From Deltaproteobacteria bacterium (GTDB lineage: Bacteria > Desulfobacterota > Binatia > UBA9968), in the NCBI GenBank assembly GCA_016183145.1, contig JACPFE010000252.1:1-10369 (forward strand): a stretch of 10,369 nt of DNA, in the 5' to 3' direction. Under the pieces are notes generated by a model. It did not search any database. It had not been told where the DNA came from and saw nothing but the letters and a program-made list of their open reading frames with translations. Shown here piece after piece: positions 1-6,039 of this stretch. The stretch's first letter is position 1. Each line of letters begins with the position of its first letter. Made by a program: the position numbers and the translations under genes.

Positions 1-570
1 CGCCGCACAGAGCTTTGCCACCTCCTGACCAATGCCGCCCGCGCCGACAACGCAGACCGTCTTATCCCGGACGATTACGGGATCGTAAGTTTGATGATCG
101 AAACGGTGGCGCTTTTGGTCCCGGTAGCTCAAGTGAAGGCCGCGAGCAAAGTGGAGAAAGCTCGCCAACACATACTCGGCCATGGGTCGCCGGTTCGTGA
201 ACCCGCGCGAGGTGGTCACCAGAACATCGGAGCCCCAAAGATCGGTATCGAGAAAATTACTCGCTCCGGCGGGAAGCTCATGGACCCATTTCACGCGCGG
301 CGCGCGTGCTCTTAAGTCCTTCAGCGGTGGCCAGCCCGTGAGCACGATTTGCGCCGAGGCCAGAGCATAGTTGCGCTCTTCGAGGCTGGTCGCGGGATAC
401 TTCCTGGCCCCGAGATACCGATCCACGGTCCACTGCGGCCAAGTGGCGCGAAGCTCTACGTCGAACCATCCCCTGGCATCGACGATCTTGACCCGACGGT
501 CGACGTCCTGAATTCGCTGCAGCACCTCGTCGGTGACCCGCGGCATTACCAAAACTTCCACACTCTCCAT
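1..570 (-). CDS. D-isomer-specific 2-hydroxyacid dehydrogenase, N-terminal part (cut by window edge)
   Basis: The reading frame is open from an ATG at 568-570 to base 1, giving the first 190 residues; the C-terminal part lies outside the window. The start of the Rossmann NAD(P)-binding domain is visible: a beta strand TVCVV followed by GAGGIG at residues 176-181, the GxGxxG dinucleotide loop. Before it comes the family's usual hinge pattern VTTSRGF...PMAEYVLASFLHFARG (residues 118-144). The family oxidises D-2-hydroxyacids or reduces 2-ketoacids with NAD(P)H in the cytosol. The catalytic Arg/Glu/His residues would lie further on and cannot be checked. An AGGAG sits only 2 nt before the ATG, a short spacing; the next in-frame ATG (codon 9) has no ribosome site. 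The gene is on the same strand as the dioxygenase upstream but 383 bp away, so co-transcription is uncertain. Substrate is unknown; the family assignment is firm. Confidence 0.88.
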   Translation of the reverse strand, partial: MESVEVLVMPRVTDEVLQRIQDVDRRVKIVDARGWFDVELRATWPQWTVDRYLGARKYPATSLEERNYALASAQIVLTGWPPLKDLRARAPRVKWVHELPAGASNFLDTDLWGSDVLVTTSRGFTNRRPMAEYVLASFLHFARGLHLSYRDQKRHRFDHQTYDPVIVRDKTVCVVGAGGIGQEVAKLCAA

Positions 571-634
571 CACTCCTACATTACCCTATCATGGTAGGTC
601 TTTGTTAGAGTAAGAGGGAGGAGAATCCGGGAAA

Positions 635-678
635 GGGGACGGGCAACTTTTTGGAAGACAAAAAAGTAGCCAGTCCCC
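635..678. repeat. Imperfect palindrome, 20-bp arms with 4-nt loop
   Basis: Arms 635-654 and 659-678 pair at 17 of 20 positions around the loop AAGA. The ends are GGGGAC and GTCCCC and the inner part is T-rich against A-rich. It resembles the GGGGAC...CTTTTT type of dispersed palindrome common in environmental proteobacterial genomes (from memory). Lying between two minus-strand genes, it could act as an mRNA hairpin or weak terminator after the dioxygenase, but there is no clean T-run after the stem. Confidence 0.6.
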
Positions 679-802
679 ACTGGATTCCTGATGGAACTTG
701 TCCTGACCGCAGCCGAAGGACGGGAATGACGATTCAAGTCGCCGCGGTTCTATTAGATAATTACCTGGGAAATGTTGAACAGAACGACTCCAGGAAAATT
801 TA

Positions 803-872
803 TCCCGCCAAGGCGCAAAGATTTAAATGCGAATTTCGAAATTTTTCTTAGCGTCTTTGCGCCTTTGCGGGA
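803..872. repeat. Inverted repeat of the GGCGCAAAG type, 19-bp arms, 32-nt loop
   Basis: Arms 803-821 and 854-872 match at 18 of 19 positions when one is reverse-complemented (core GGCGCAAAGA). The loop contains a perfect 12-bp palindrome AATTTCGAAATT at 832-843. It lies 82 bp past the dioxygenase stop on the transcribed strand. The similar string GACGCAAAGGCGCGAAGG occurs at 10065-10082, so this is probably a dispersed intergenic repeat family, not a gene-specific site. Confidence 0.65.
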
Positions 873-953
873 GACATGGTGTTTCCGATCTCGTCTTCGT
901 TTCCGAATTTCAAATACTCTTGGCTAGTATTAGTCGACGCTGGTACATCGATA

Positions 954-1973
954 TCAATCGGCCTTGGCGTCTTCCCGGTAATGACCGATGGCGTCCATCA
1001 GGGGCTTGTCCGACATGACGAAAAACACCGCGGGCTCTTTCGAGGTATTTTCGTGGTGGTGGAAATTCCACAGGGGAACGACGAATGAGTCGCCTTGCTC
1101 CCATTCGTAGCGCTGGTCGCCGATATAAGAGACCCCGCCGCCGCGCCAGACGTGATAGATCGTCGAGCTGGTGTGCCGGTGGCTCTTGGTTTTTTCGCTG
1201 CCGCGCAGCATGTGGATCTGGCACGCCATGGTCGGCAGCGTCGGTCCGCCGGTGAGCGGATTGGCGTAGTCCAGAACGATGCCGTCGTAGGGATCACCGG
1301 GCTGCTCGCCGACCTTGCTCAACGCTCTTTCCGTATCGGCCCACTTGTAGCAAAAGGCCGGCGGCTGGATCGAATTCTGCTTCATCCACGAAGGACGCAA
1401 TGCACCGACGGTCGCCAGCGTGTAGCCTTCGGGTTTCGTCACGGTTTGCTTCTTACGCGGATCGGGCTCGTGAAAGTCGGTTTCCAACAATCGCACTAGC
1501 GGGGCGTCCAGACCGTCGAGCCACATCATGCTCTCGCCGCCGTGGTTCTCGTGGTCGTGCCACGTCCAGCTCGGTGTCGTGACGAAATCACCCTCGCCGA
1601 TTTCAAAAGATTCGCCCTCGACGATGAGGCGCGTGCCCTGGCCTTTTAAGATGAATCGGATCGCCCCCGCCATGTGGCGATGGGACAGCGCGTCTTCTCC
1701 GGGCTTGAGCAACTGGAGGTTCAAGACCAATGTGCGCGAGGTGCCGTTTTTGAGCGCAGGATTCCACAGCTGGATCACGCGCCGAAACGATACGTCGAGG
1801 CCGACGACCTCACCGGCTTTTTCCGTGGCGGCGAACAGATCCTTGCCCTTCCAAAAACAGGGCGCGAAAGAGGGCACCGGTTCGCGGGCGACGTCCCCCT
1901 GGATGTTTTGCCAATAGCCTTTAAAGTTTTTGCTCTGGAGTTCGTCTTCGAAAGCCTTGAGCGCTTCAGACAT
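954..1973 (-). CDS. Bicupin dioxygenase, gentisate 1,2-dioxygenase-like
   Basis: The 339-residue protein has two cupin domains, the architecture of gentisate, salicylate and 1-hydroxy-2-naphthoate 1,2-dioxygenases, cytosolic Fe(II) enzymes that open the aromatic ring with O2. In cupin 1 the metal triad is His98, His100 (SHRH) and His139 (WTWHDHEN), with the typical AIRFILKGQGT strand between. Cupin 2 repeats the pattern: SHRH at 264-267 and HHHEN at 305-309. Length matches the family (about 340-380). The ATG at 1971-1973 follows GGAGGA with 7 nt spacing, a strong ribosome site; the stop is TGA at 954-956. It stands alone between long repeat-filled gaps. Gentisate itself is only one possible substrate; the usual maleylpyruvate isomerase and fumarylpyruvate hydrolase partners are absent here. 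Bicupin ring-cleavage family is well supported; the exact reaction is inference. Confidence 0.85.
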   Translation of the reverse strand: MSEALKAFEDELQSKNFKGYWQNIQGDVAREPVPSFAPCFWKGKDLFAATEKAGEVVGLDVSFRRVIQLWNPALKNGTSRTLVLNLQLLKPGEDALSHRHMAGAIRFILKGQGTRLIVEGESFEIGEGDFVTTPSWTWHDHENHGGESMMWLDGLDAPLVRLLETDFHEPDPRKKQTVTKPEGYTLATVGALRPSWMKQNSIQPPAFCYKWADTERALSKVGEQPGDPYDGIVLDYANPLTGGPTLPTMACQIHMLRGSEKTKSHRHTSSTIYHVWRGGGVSYIGDQRYEWEQGDSFVVPLWNFHHHENTSKEPAVFFVMSDKPLMDAIGHYREDAKAD

Positions 1974-2149
1974 CGCTTTGTCCTCCTCTCGTTACGAAGC
2001 CATCTTTAGCTCAATTTGCGCGGATGTTGCAAGGCGGAGGATGTCGACCACCAAGAAGCCAGCACGCCGCAGCCGTGGCCAGTATGGACAAAGCAGATTT
2101 CACCACGAAGTGTGCCATGAGCTTACGCTCGTCCGCCGAGAATGAAAAT

Positions 2150-2179
2150 GGAGGGCTTTCCTTCCACATGGTGCCCTCC
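2150..2179 (-). terminator. Possible rho-independent terminator after pyruvate kinase
   Basis: Read on the minus strand, GGAGGGC and GCCCTCC form a perfect 7-bp GC-rich stem with a 16-nt loop, followed by ATTTTCATT. It lies about 235 nt past the pyruvate kinase stop and before the dioxygenase promoter region. The T-run is short and interrupted, so this is tentative. Confidence 0.3.
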
Positions 2180-2185
2180 TCGACT

Positions 2186-2261
2186 CGTCATTCCCGCGCA
2201 CGCGGGAATCCAGGTTTGTTGCGCCGAATTAGCCTGGATACCCGCTTTCGCGGGTATGACG
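2186..2261. repeat. Dispersed palindrome of the CGTCATTCCCGC...GCGGGAATCCAGG type
   Basis: Two outer arms, 2186-2214 and 2233-2261, are inverted copies; each arm contains its own small hairpin (CCCGC...GCGGG). Differences between arms leave the small stems paired (CCCGCGCACGCGGG against CCCGCTTTCGCGGG). This is the widespread proteobacterial repeat that yields VIPAKAGIQ when translated. It sits in the gap after pyruvate kinase and may affect mRNA ends; no mobility gene is associated. Confidence 0.8.
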
Positions 2262-2301
2262 GAACCCAGGCGGGCCTCTTCGTTCTCATCCCCAAACCGA
2301 A

Positions 2302-2337
2302 CCCTTCGTGACCTTCGTGCCTTCGTGGTGAGAAAGG
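2302..2337. repeat. CTTCGTG nonamer tandem repeat
   Basis: About three units of a roughly 9-nt repeat (TTCGTGACC, TTCGTGCCT, TTCGTGGTG). Its reverse complement recurs as CACGAAGNN units at 8902-8931 and 9954-9970, and the same orientation recurs at 8954-8980 and 10273-10284, so it is a dispersed intergenic family. Confidence 0.65.
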
Positions 2338-2414
2338 GTATCGTCCCAGAGTACCGACGGACATTGGGGATCAGGCAACTTGCGCCAGAGAAGATCACCA
2401 AGGAAACGGCAGAA

Positions 2415-3818
2415 TTACTCGATGCGCTTGACGGTGATCATATTCGTCGTGCCGGCCTGGTGGAGGGGAAGGCCGGCGGTGATGGCGACGAGATCCTTCG
2501 GTTTGACGACGCCCAATTCCACGGCTTTCTTTTGTAACAGGCGCACCATCTCGTCGGTGCTCTTGAAGCCGCGGATCGGCACCGCCTGTACACCCCAAAC
2601 CAAACAGAGCATCTTTACGGTCTGCGGGTCGGGACTGACAGCGATGATCGGTTGCTGCGGGCGGTAGCGGGCGATCAACCGGGCGGTGCCGCCGGAAGTA
2701 GTCGGAATGAGAAAGGCTTTGACTTGCAGGTCGTGGGCCAGCGAGATCGCGCTGCGGCTGATCGCTTCAGGGACAGTCCTCTTGAGTCCCGTGAAAAGGT
2801 GCCGGGGTTCCAAGATGCGCTCCGTTTCTTCGGCCACCAGCGCCATGATTTTGACCGTCTCCAGCGGGTAATCGCCCGCGGCGGTTTCTTCCGAGAGCAT
2901 CAGCGCGTCGGTGCCGTCCAGGATCGCATTGGCGATGTCGGCGACCTCGGCGCGGGTCGGGCGCGGGTTCCAGACCATGGAGCGCAGCATCTGCGTCGCG
3001 GTGATGACCGGCTTACCGAGGTGGTTGGCTTTCCGGATCATCATCTTTTGCACTGTGGGGATCCGCTCCTGGGCGATCTCCAGGCCCAGGTCGCCGCGCG
3101 CCACCATGATGCCGTCGACGCTTTCGAGAATGTCGTCGAGATGGTCGAGGGCTTCGCGCTTTTCGATCTTGGCGATGATCGGGACCGAAGAACCACGTTT
3201 CCTGATCTCGCGCCTGGCGTAGAGAATGTCTTCGCTCGTGCGCACGAAGGAAAGGGCGACCATATCGACCTTCTGGGCGATGCCGAAGGCGAGGTCTTGC
3301 TTGTCGCGGGCGGTGAGCGCGCGTATGTTCAGGCTCGATTGCGGGAAGTGGATTCCCTTGTGGGAGCCGAGGATGCCGCCGACGACGATGCGGCACCTGA
3401 CCTCGTCCCGGCCGATCTGCACGGCTTCCAGTTCGATCTCGCCGTCGCCGAGCAAAATCGGATCGCCCTTCTTAACCGTGCGGGCGAGGCCGGCGAAGTT
3501 CACCGACACCGCGAGCTCGGTGCCGAGGATTTTTCTGGTCGTCAAGACAAAGGGGCGCCGCGTTTGCAGCCTGACATGATCTCCCGCCACGGCGCCGATG
3601 CGGATTTTCGGGCCGGCGAGATCTTGCAGAATCGCCACCGGTTGATGGAGCTTGCGCTCAAGTTGGCGGATTTTGCGGATGACGCGGCGGTGAAAGGCGT
3701 AGTCGCCGTGGCTGAAGTTGAGCCGCGCCACGTTCATGCCGGCGCGGATCAGCCCTTCGAGAACTCCGTCGGACGCGCTTGCGGGCCCGATGGTGCAGAC
3801 GATCTTCGTCCTGCGCAT
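2415..3818 (-). CDS. pyk: Pyruvate kinase, K+-independent type by sequence
   Basis: The enzyme makes pyruvate and ATP from phosphoenolpyruvate and ADP, the last step of glycolysis, in the cytosol. The 467 residues match bacterial enzymes (about 470). Visible motifs: ARLNFSHG (Arg32, Asn34, Ser36), DLAGPKIR (66-73), catalytic Lys217 and metal-binding Glu219 in IIAKIEKREAL, Asp243 in VARGDLGLEI, Thr275 in VITATQML, the PTRAEVADIANAILDGTDA stretch from 287, and a C-terminal domain ending GTTNMITVKRIE. The position equivalent to rabbit Glu117 is Lys71, with Leu67 where K+-dependent enzymes have Thr; these residues are known marks of K+-independent pyruvate kinases. An in-frame TAG at 3828-3830 fixes the ATG at 3816-3818 as the first possible ATG, although no clear ribosome site precedes it. 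It follows the permease genes by 210 bp on the same strand; a functional link to transport is not implied. Confidence 0.97.
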   Translation of the reverse strand: MRRTKIVCTIGPASASDGVLEGLIRAGMNVARLNFSHGDYAFHRRVIRKIRQLERKLHQPVAILQDLAGPKIRIGAVAGDHVRLQTRRPFVLTTRKILGTELAVSVNFAGLARTVKKGDPILLGDGEIELEAVQIGRDEVRCRIVVGGILGSHKGIHFPQSSLNIRALTARDKQDLAFGIAQKVDMVALSFVRTSEDILYARREIRKRGSSVPIIAKIEKREALDHLDDILESVDGIMVARGDLGLEIAQERIPTVQKMMIRKANHLGKPVITATQMLRSMVWNPRPTRAEVADIANAILDGTDALMLSEETAAGDYPLETVKIMALVAEETERILEPRHLFTGLKRTVPEAISRSAISLAHDLQVKAFLIPTTSGGTARLIARYRPQQPIIAVSPDPQTVKMLCLVWGVQAVPIRGFKSTDEMVRLLQKKAVELGVVKPKDLVAITAGLPLHQAGTTNMITVKRIE

Positions 3819-3911
3819 TTTTTCAATCTACACGAGTCTGATCGGGAATCAATCAAAGGGAGACAGAGACGGAGAAACAGAGAGAAGCCGGCGGGTGGAA
3901 GAATGAGGGTG

Positions 3912-3932
3912 GAGGATGGAGGATTGAGGATC
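3912..3932. repeat. Three tandem heptamers GAGGATN
   Basis: Units GAGGATG, GAGGATT and GAGGATC are directly adjacent. They lie in the 210-bp gap (3819-4028) between the DppC-type permease and pyruvate kinase. Most of this gap is purine-rich on the plus strand (about 3846-3990), so the transcript on the minus strand would be pyrimidine-rich here. Confidence 0.7.
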
Positions 3933-3994
3933 GAAAGTGAACAAATTCAGGCTGGAAGAGCCGAGAGGGAATTTGGAGATAAACGGGAAGAAAC

Positions 3995-4015
3995 TTTGAA
4001 CCTTGAACTTTGAAC
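3995..4015. repeat. Three tandem heptamers (T/C)TTGAAC
   Basis: Units TTTGAAC, CTTGAAC and TTTGAAC are directly adjacent, starting 14 bp past the permease stop in the direction of transcription. This is a second, unrelated heptamer triplet in the same gap. The layout recalls the heptanucleotide short tandem repeats described in cyanobacteria, but that comparison is only by pattern. Confidence 0.7.
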
Positions 4016-4028
4016 CCGGAACCAGAGT

Positions 4029-4925
4029 TTATATTCCGCTTGCGGTTCTTTTCAAGCGTGGATCGAGCAGGTCGCGCAGGGCGTCGCCGAGCAGATTGAT
4101 GCCGAGCACGGTGACGAAGATGCACAGGCCCGGAAAGAGCGGCAGCCACCAGGCGGTGCTGATGTAGATGCGCGCGTCGGCGAGCATCGTCCCCCAGGTG
4201 GGAATTTCCGGCGGCACGCCGACGCCGAGAAAACTCAGGCTCGCCTCGGCGATGATCGACGATGCCATGGCGAAGGTGCCGATGACCAGCGAAGTCTGGA
4301 TCAAGTTGGGGATGATGTGGCGCCAGATGATCTGGCGCTTGCCGGCGCCGAGGCAGCGAGCGGCGAGGATGAAGTCGCGTTCTCTGAGCGACAACGTCTG
4401 CCCCCGCACCACGCGGCAGTAGGGAATCCAGCGCTGCGACACGAGGGCAAGAATCAGATTGAAAAGCCCCTGGCCGAGAAAGGCCATGATGGTGATGCCG
4501 AGGAGCAGCGGCGGAAAGGCCCACACCACTTCGACCAATTTTTGAATCGTGAAGTCCACTTTGCCGCCGAAGTAGCCGGAGACCGCGCCGAGGGTGATGC
4601 CGATGAAGCCGGAGACGAAAACCACGGCGAAGGCGACCAGCAGCGAAACCCGGCTGCCGTGGATCACACGGCTCAAAATGTCCCGCCCCAAATTGTCGGT
4701 GCCGAGAGCATGAACCGCGCCGACGCCTTGCGGCGGCTTCATCATCGCGGTGAGCTGCTGCTTGTTGGGATCGTGGGGGGCGAGCAGCGGCCCCAGGATG
4801 CCGACCAGGACGAAGATCGCCACGATGGTGCCGCCGGTGAACGCCTTTACGTGCAGCCGCGGCACGAGCCGCGCGAGCCGGCCGGCGTTTCTCTCAGTAG
4901 CGGATTCGAGGGTCAACGATTGCAT
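4029..4925 (-). CDS. ABC transporter permease, DppC/OppC type
   Basis: One of two membrane subunits of a peptide/nickel/opine-type importer. From the ATG at 4923-4925 it has 298 residues, usual for the family. Features: a long first membrane segment at about 32-50, then HALGTDNLGRDILSRVIHG (72-90), a hallmark of DppC-type permeases, further hydrophobic spans, the EAA loop that contacts the ATPase at about 181-207 (RERDFILAARCLGAGKRQII then WRHIIPN), and SFLGVGVPPEIPTWGTML (231-248). An in-frame TTG at 4937 would add four residues; neither start has a strong ribosome site, and the ATG is preferred. Either way the start lies inside the end of the upstream permease gene (32-nt overlap), typical of translational coupling. 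The ligand cannot be told from a permease. Confidence 0.93.
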   Translation of the reverse strand: MQSLTLESATERNAGRLARLVPRLHVKAFTGGTIVAIFVLVGILGPLLAPHDPNKQQLTAMMKPPQGVGAVHALGTDNLGRDILSRVIHGSRVSLLVAFAVVFVSGFIGITLGAVSGYFGGKVDFTIQKLVEVVWAFPPLLLGITIMAFLGQGLFNLILALVSQRWIPYCRVVRGQTLSLRERDFILAARCLGAGKRQIIWRHIIPNLIQTSLVIGTFAMASSIIAEASLSFLGVGVPPEIPTWGTMLADARIYISTAWWLPLFPGLCIFVTVLGINLLGDALRDLLDPRLKRTASGI

Positions 4926-5895
4926 AAAGACCGTCAATGATCAGATTGATGGCGACGAACGCCATCGTGTAGGTCATCACGACGCCGGTGACCAGCGGAT
5001 AGTCGCGCGCGTTGAGCGCCGTGATGAGCAGGCTGCCGCTGCCCGGCCAGGCGAACACCGTTTCGACGATAATCGAGCCGCTGAGCAGCGTGCCAAGCTC
5101 GAGCCCGACCACGGTAATGACGGGAATCAGCGCGTTGCTGGCGACGTGGCGCCACACGACGTTTTTCTCCGCCAGCCCTTTGGCGCGGGCGGTCACCACG
5201 TACTCTTCATTCATGACCTCGAGCACGGCGGAGCGGGTCACCCGCATCAAGATGCCGAGCATGTTAACGCCCAGTGCCAACGCCGGCATGAAGACATGGG
5301 TGAGCATGTCCCACACCGCCGGCCAGTTTTTCTGCATGAGGCTGTCGAACAGATAGAAGCCGGTGCGCTCCGGTCCGGCGACGCCGTAGGTACTGCGGCC
5401 CGAAGTCGGCAAAATGTTGAGCGCGCCGGCCAGAAGCAGAATCAACATGATGGCGAGCCAGAAGCTCGGCATGCTGATGCCGAACAGGCCGCAGGTGGTG
5501 CCGAGATTATCGATCCAGGAGTTCGGCCTGGAGCCGGCCCAGACGCCGAGCGGGATCGCCAATAGCGTGGCGATGATGATCGAGAAAATCGCCAGCTCGA
5601 TGGTGGCGGGCAGGCGCGTCTTGATGACGCCGATCACGGGCTCGGCGTATTTAAACGACTTGCCGAAATCGCCCGCGGCGGCGGCGGCGAGGAACTTGAG
5701 ATACTGAACGTAGAGCGGCCGGTCCAAACCCCAGCGCTCTTTGGCCCTGGCGACTTCGGCGGCGTTGGTTTCCTCGCCCAACAGCAACAGCGTCGGGTCG
5801 CCGGGCGCCGCATGGATCAGCAGGAAAACCAGCAGGCTGATGAGCAGCAGAACCGGCACGGTCCCCGCAAGCCGACGGATGAGATAGGCGGACAT
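4894..5895 (-). CDS. ABC transporter permease, DppB/OppB type
   Basis: The partner membrane subunit, 333 residues. It opens with the family's characteristic N-terminus (YLIRRLAGTVPVLLLISLLVF, 4-24, a membrane segment), then HAAPGDP at 28-34, further spans at about 99-120 and 133-160, and the EAA loop at about 231-258 (EYVVTARAKGLAEKN then WRHVASNALIP). The segment VETVFAWPGSGSLL (277-290) and the C-terminal DPRIRY are typical of DppB proteins. No Shine-Dalgarno sequence is visible before the ATG at 5893-5895; the upstream bases read CCTCCC on the coding strand. It lies 144 bp after the solute-binding protein gene and overlaps the next permease. Confidence 0.95.
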   Translation of the reverse strand: MSAYLIRRLAGTVPVLLLISLLVFLLIHAAPGDPTLLLLGEETNAAEVARAKERWGLDRPLYVQYLKFLAAAAAGDFGKSFKYAEPVIGVIKTRLPATIELAIFSIIIATLLAIPLGVWAGSRPNSWIDNLGTTCGLFGISMPSFWLAIMLILLLAGALNILPTSGRSTYGVAGPERTGFYLFDSLMQKNWPAVWDMLTHVFMPALALGVNMLGILMRVTRSAVLEVMNEEYVVTARAKGLAEKNVVWRHVASNALIPVITVVGLELGTLLSGSIIVETVFAWPGSGSLLITALNARDYPLVTGVVMTYTMAFVAINLIIDGLYAIVDPRIRY

Positions 5896-5975
5896 GGGAG
5901 GTACTTCGTTTGCACTCCGGACGGAAGGCGGCTCTTTCCGTCGTGGTTTCGCCCTGCGCGCGGCGGCCGCTTAAA

Positions 5976-6029
5976 TTGGAGTGTTGGAATACCGGAGTAC
6001 TGGTGAATTAAACTAACCCATCACTCCAA
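5976..6029. repeat. Octamer tandem repeat with hairpin between binding protein and permease
   Basis: Four adjacent 8-nt units start at 5976: TTGGAGTG, TTGGAATA, CCGGAGTA, CTGGTGAA, the last being degenerate. The first 12 bases (5976-5987) can pair with 6018-6029 at 11 of 12 positions. It lies just past the solute-binding protein stop. A hairpin here could stabilise the upstream message and lower permease expression relative to the binding protein, as in other importers; that role is inference. Confidence 0.55.
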
Positions 6030-6039
6030 CCATGACTCT

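Larger units (their letters stand above)
571..953. other. 383-bp gap between dioxygenase and dehydrogenase genes, no gene seen
   Basis: Short open frames here have no ribosome site and no family resemblance. The gap holds two hairpin-forming repeats, annotated separately at 635-678 and 803-872. No convincing promoter for the dehydrogenase was found on the minus strand. Confidence 0.6.
1974..2414. other. 441-bp gap between pyruvate kinase and dioxygenase genes, repeat-filled
   Basis: No gene is supported. A minus-strand frame at 2123-2401 translates to VIPAKAGIQ and WIPACAGMT, the well-known conceptual translation of a palindromic repeat and not a protein. The gap contains a hairpin (2150-2179), the palindrome at 2186-2261 and a nonamer tandem repeat at 2302-2337. 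Confidence 0.6.

Noticed and set aside
2123..2401. A 92-codon minus-strand frame in the gap after pyruvate kinase
   Set aside because: Its peptide contains VIPAKAGIQ and WIPACAGMT, the familiar translation of a palindromic DNA repeat, so it is repeat DNA and not a gene.
2652..4013. A 453-codon plus-strand open frame opposite pyruvate kinase
   Set aside because: It is antisense to a clearly conserved pyruvate kinase with all catalytic motifs, has a low-complexity Asp/Arg/Gly/Ala-rich composition typical of the antisense frame of GC-rich genes, and resembles no family.
4317..5565. Two overlapping plus-strand frames opposite the permease genes
   Set aside because: Their His/Asp/Gln/Arg-rich composition is the antisense image of hydrophobic membrane segments; the permeases on the other strand are unmistakable.
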